A DNA stretch of 7,070 nucleotides from a bacterium (lineage in GTDB: Bacteria; Desulfobacterota; Anaeroferrophillalia; Anaeroferrophillales; Tharpellaceae): positions 1-7,070 of the forward strand of contig JAOZKP010000147.1 in NCBI GenBank assembly GCA_029935295.1. The letters run 5' to 3'. The position numbers were made by a program, and so were the translations under genes. Shown here piece after piece: positions 5,209-7,070 of the stretch (its first letter is position 1; each line of letters starts with the position of its first letter). The notes under the pieces are model-generated. The model was given only the letters and a program-made list of their open reading frames with translations, was not told the DNA's origin and did no database searches.

Positions 5209-6856
5209 AGTCCTTGAACCGATCGTGAAATTTCTCCCCACCTTGCAAATTGATAGACTGTTTTTTGTCGCGTTTACGGCTTCAGCCTTAAGTGCCATCG
5301 CCCTCTACATCAGTTTCCAGGGTTATCATTTAAGCGGGATTGTCGCAGGCTTTGCTTTAATCCCGCTGCTAGCCGCAATCGAAAGATGCCCCTCGCGCCG
5401 CACCGCCTGCGGCCTCGGACTTCTGACCGGCTTTGCCTTTTACTATATTGAACTCTACTGGATCACCAATTCGATTGCCGGCTTCACCAGCCTGCCGCCG
5501 ATTATCGTCACCTTTGTCATGGCGCTGCTGGCACTCTATATGGGGCTCTATCTCGCTCTTTTCTGCGGCGTCTGGCACAGCCTGAACAGTCTGCCGATAT
5601 TTGCAACACCCGGCGGCAAAATCATCGCCGCCCTGGCCGGAGCCGCCATCTGGATTCTGCTTGAAGATCTACGCGCACTCTTTCTCGGTGGCTTCCCCTG
5701 GCATCCGCTCGGCCTGACCCAGATCGACAATCCGCTTTTCACCTGGCTGCTGCCGCTCGGCGGTGTGCGCCTGCTCTCCGGCTTGATTATAATAATCAAT
5801 ATCGGCATCTACCTCTGCGGCCGCGCACTTCTGCAAAAACGTATCCGCAACGCCGCATTCTATGGCTGCACCCTGCTAATTCCAGTCATCGGTCTGGCAT
5901 TGAGCAGCATCTATTTTAACCAATCACTGACGCTGCCGCCAACCACCACAAACTCATCCAAACAAATCACTGCCCAACACGACGAAAACCGCAGCATCAA
6001 GATTGCTCTGATCCAGCCGAATATTCCACAGAAAGAGAAGTGGCGGCCGGAAAACCGCGAGAAGATAATCAACAAAATGCTCTCCATGAGCCAGCAGAAC
6101 TTAAATTTCAAACCCGACCTCATCATCTGGCCCGAAGCCGCACTGCCGCTGCTGCTTGAGAGAGAGCCCTTGATTTATAACAGCTTGCGCCGATTTACGG
6201 CCCTCAATCAGACCAGTTTAATGCTCGGCAGTCCGCGCCTTATCAGCCAGCCGAATACGTCTGAGAAAAAACTTTTCAACTCGATTTTTATGATCTCACC
6301 CACCCAGCCGACCCAGATTTACAATAAAATCAAACTGGTTCCTTATGGTGAATTCACCCCCTTAACCACCCTTTTTCCTTTTATCAGTAAAATCGTCCCC
6401 GGCCTCGATTACTCCTCCGGCAACGAACTCAAAAACTTCGATTTCAAAGGCTTGAAAATTGCCCCTTCGGTCTGCTTTGAAGGGGTTTTCCCAGCCTTTA
6501 CCGCCCGCTTTTTTGCCGCAGGTGCAGATATCCTGATCAACCTGACCAACGATGCCTGGTTCGGCGACTCGCCAGGGCCGCGGCAGCACCTGATGAATAC
6601 CCGTCTCCGGGCCCTGGAAAACCACTGCACAATCTGCCGCTGCGCCAACACCGGCATCTCCGCAATCATTAACCCCGATGGCCGCATCGAACAGCAATTA
6701 CCCCTGAACCAGGCCGGTATCATTACGGCCGAAGTCACCGGCAAACAGAAACTAACATTCTATGCCCGACACCCGCACCTGCCATCCATTCTGGCCGGAC
6801 TCTATCTTCTCCTGCCGCTTTTTCTGATTTTTACTCGCCGTTATAAAGTTGCATGA
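5183..6856 (+). CDS. lnt: Apolipoprotein N-acyltransferase
   Basis: Lnt transfers an acyl chain from phospholipid to the N-terminal Cys of diacylated lipoproteins, in the inner membrane with its active site on the periplasmic side. The 557-aa protein has an N-terminal multi-pass region (about 25-245, including hydrophobic stretches near 27-65, 76-95, 105-130, 146-161 and 195-213). It also has a nitrilase-type catalytic domain (about 272-525) and a final membrane helix (about 535-551). The expected triad is visible: E318 in IIWPEAALP, K382 in YNKIKLVPYGE and C431 in PSVCFEG. E390 and E433 match further essential Glu residues of E. coli Lnt, with matching local spacing. ATG 5183 lies inside the end of corC and has no clear ribosome site. 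In-frame GTG 5225, 16 nt after the corC stop, is a credible alternative that gives 543 aa. Translational coupling to corC is likely. E. coli Lnt is 512 aa; the extra length is partly a Thr/Ser-rich linker near 250-265. Confidence 0.96.
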   Translation: MLTAATTAEVLEPIVKFLPTLQIDRLFFVAFTASALSAIALYISFQGYHLSGIVAGFALIPLLAAIERCPSRRTACGLGLLTGFAFYYIELYWITNSIAGFTSLPPIIVTFVMALLALYMGLYLALFCGVWHSLNSLPIFATPGGKIIAALAGAAIWILLEDLRALFLGGFPWHPLGLTQIDNPLFTWLLPLGGVRLLSGLIIIINIGIYLCGRALLQKRIRNAAFYGCTLLIPVIGLALSSIYFNQSLTLPPTTTNSSKQITAQHDENRSIKIALIQPNIPQKEKWRPENREKIINKMLSMSQQNLNFKPDLIIWPEAALPLLLEREPLIYNSLRRFTALNQTSLMLGSPRLISQPNTSEKKLFNSIFMISPTQPTQIYNKIKLVPYGEFTPLTTLFPFISKIVPGLDYSSGNELKNFDFKGLKIAPSVCFEGVFPAFTARFFAAGADILINLTNDAWFGDSPGPRQHLMNTRLRALENHCTICRCANTGISAIINPDGRIEQQLPLNQAGIITAEVTGKQKLTFYARHPHLPSILAGLYLLLPLFLIFTRRYKVA

Positions 6857-7070
6857 CGGCATTTAGAACCTGTCACTAAACCAGAACGAAATTTAGTTTG
6901 ACTTTCAGTAATATGCCAGTGTATACCACAGTAACTATACGGTCAGAAGTGATAAATTTACAAGAGGGAATATTTTTCCACTTTTCCATACTAATGGATA
7001 AATAAGTGGATATTTTTTCCAGATATAGCTGGTGATATGATGGAATATTTCCGCTTATCGACAATGTTCG
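6857..7070. other. AT-rich intergenic region with repeated GGAATATTTTTCC-like motifs
   Basis: No gene is supported here. Three related motifs occur: GGAATATTTTTCC (6967-6979), GGATATTTTTTCC (7008-7020) and GGAATATTTCC (7042-7052). Between the first two, CCACTT (6978-6983) and AAGTGG (7004-7009) enclose a CCAT/ATGG hairpin (6986-6997). The stretch is much richer in A+T than the genes to its left. It may be the control region of a gene beyond the right edge. Confidence 0.45.
6898..6927 (+). promoter_or_regulatory. Weak promoter candidate pointing out of the window
   Basis: TTGACT (6898-6903) and TATACC (6922-6927) are separated by 18 nt. No gene in the window is served by it. Support is the two hexamers and the AT-rich setting only. 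Confidence 0.25.

Noticed and set aside
6875..6897. ACTAAA/TTTAGT hairpin after lnt as a terminator.
   Set aside because: The 6-bp stem is nearly all A-T, the loop is 11 nt and there is no T-tract, so termination is not supported.
6876..7064. A 62-codon minus-strand open frame in the AT-rich right end.
   Set aside because: It runs through the repeated motifs, has no recognisable family and is the size expected by chance in AT-rich DNA.
7037..7070. ATG-ATG start of a plus-strand gene running off the right edge.
   Set aside because: Only 11 codons are visible, the ribosome site is weak (GGTG) and nothing in the residues can be recognised.

Overview
The window looks like chromosomal DNA of a Gram-negative, probably anaerobic bacterium. 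An LPS-type heptosyltransferase and an apolipoprotein N-acyltransferase imply an outer membrane and lipoproteins. A selenophosphate synthetase with an in-frame UGA at its catalytic position implies an active selenocysteine system. The gene mix and the dispersed hairpin repeats suggest Desulfobacterota/Desulfuromonadota (old Deltaproteobacteria), but that placement is inference. There are five protein genes, no RNA genes and no CRISPR.

Left half, minus strand, in transcription order: a GT9 heptosyltransferase (2798-3889), a PIN-PhoH ATPase (1402-2736) and selD (169-1227). A promoter-like pair lies just before the PhoH gene. selD is longer than its uninterrupted frame. A standard ATG at 1227 reads through a UGA (1171-1173) that aligns with the catalytic Cys/Sec of SelD, and a hairpin of bacterial SECIS type follows it. 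Below selD (1-168) there is a weak hairpin terminator and a 17-bp imperfect inverted repeat, but no gene.

Right half, plus strand: corC (4240-5208) and lnt (5183-6856) overlap, as the neighbouring ybeX-lnt pair does in enterobacteria. CorC is a cytosolic CBS-pair protein and Lnt completes lipoprotein acylation in the inner membrane. The divergent region between the heptosyltransferase and corC (3890-4239) holds back-to-back promoter candidates. The last 214 bases (6857-7070) are AT-rich and carry small repeated motifs but no supported gene.

The most unusual content is a pair of ~140-bp imperfect palindromes. One is at 1260-1401 between the PhoH gene and selD, the other at 4067-4206 in the corC leader. 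They are roughly 80% identical, and many of their differences are compensatory, so the long hairpin is preserved in both. Both have GGG...CCC ends and short flanking direct repeats. Both stop 32-33 nt before the next start codon. Copy 1 abuts the PhoH stop codon exactly, as if it had inserted there and split a tight phoH-selD operon. They look like MITE-type elements that now form structured leader or intergenic RNA.
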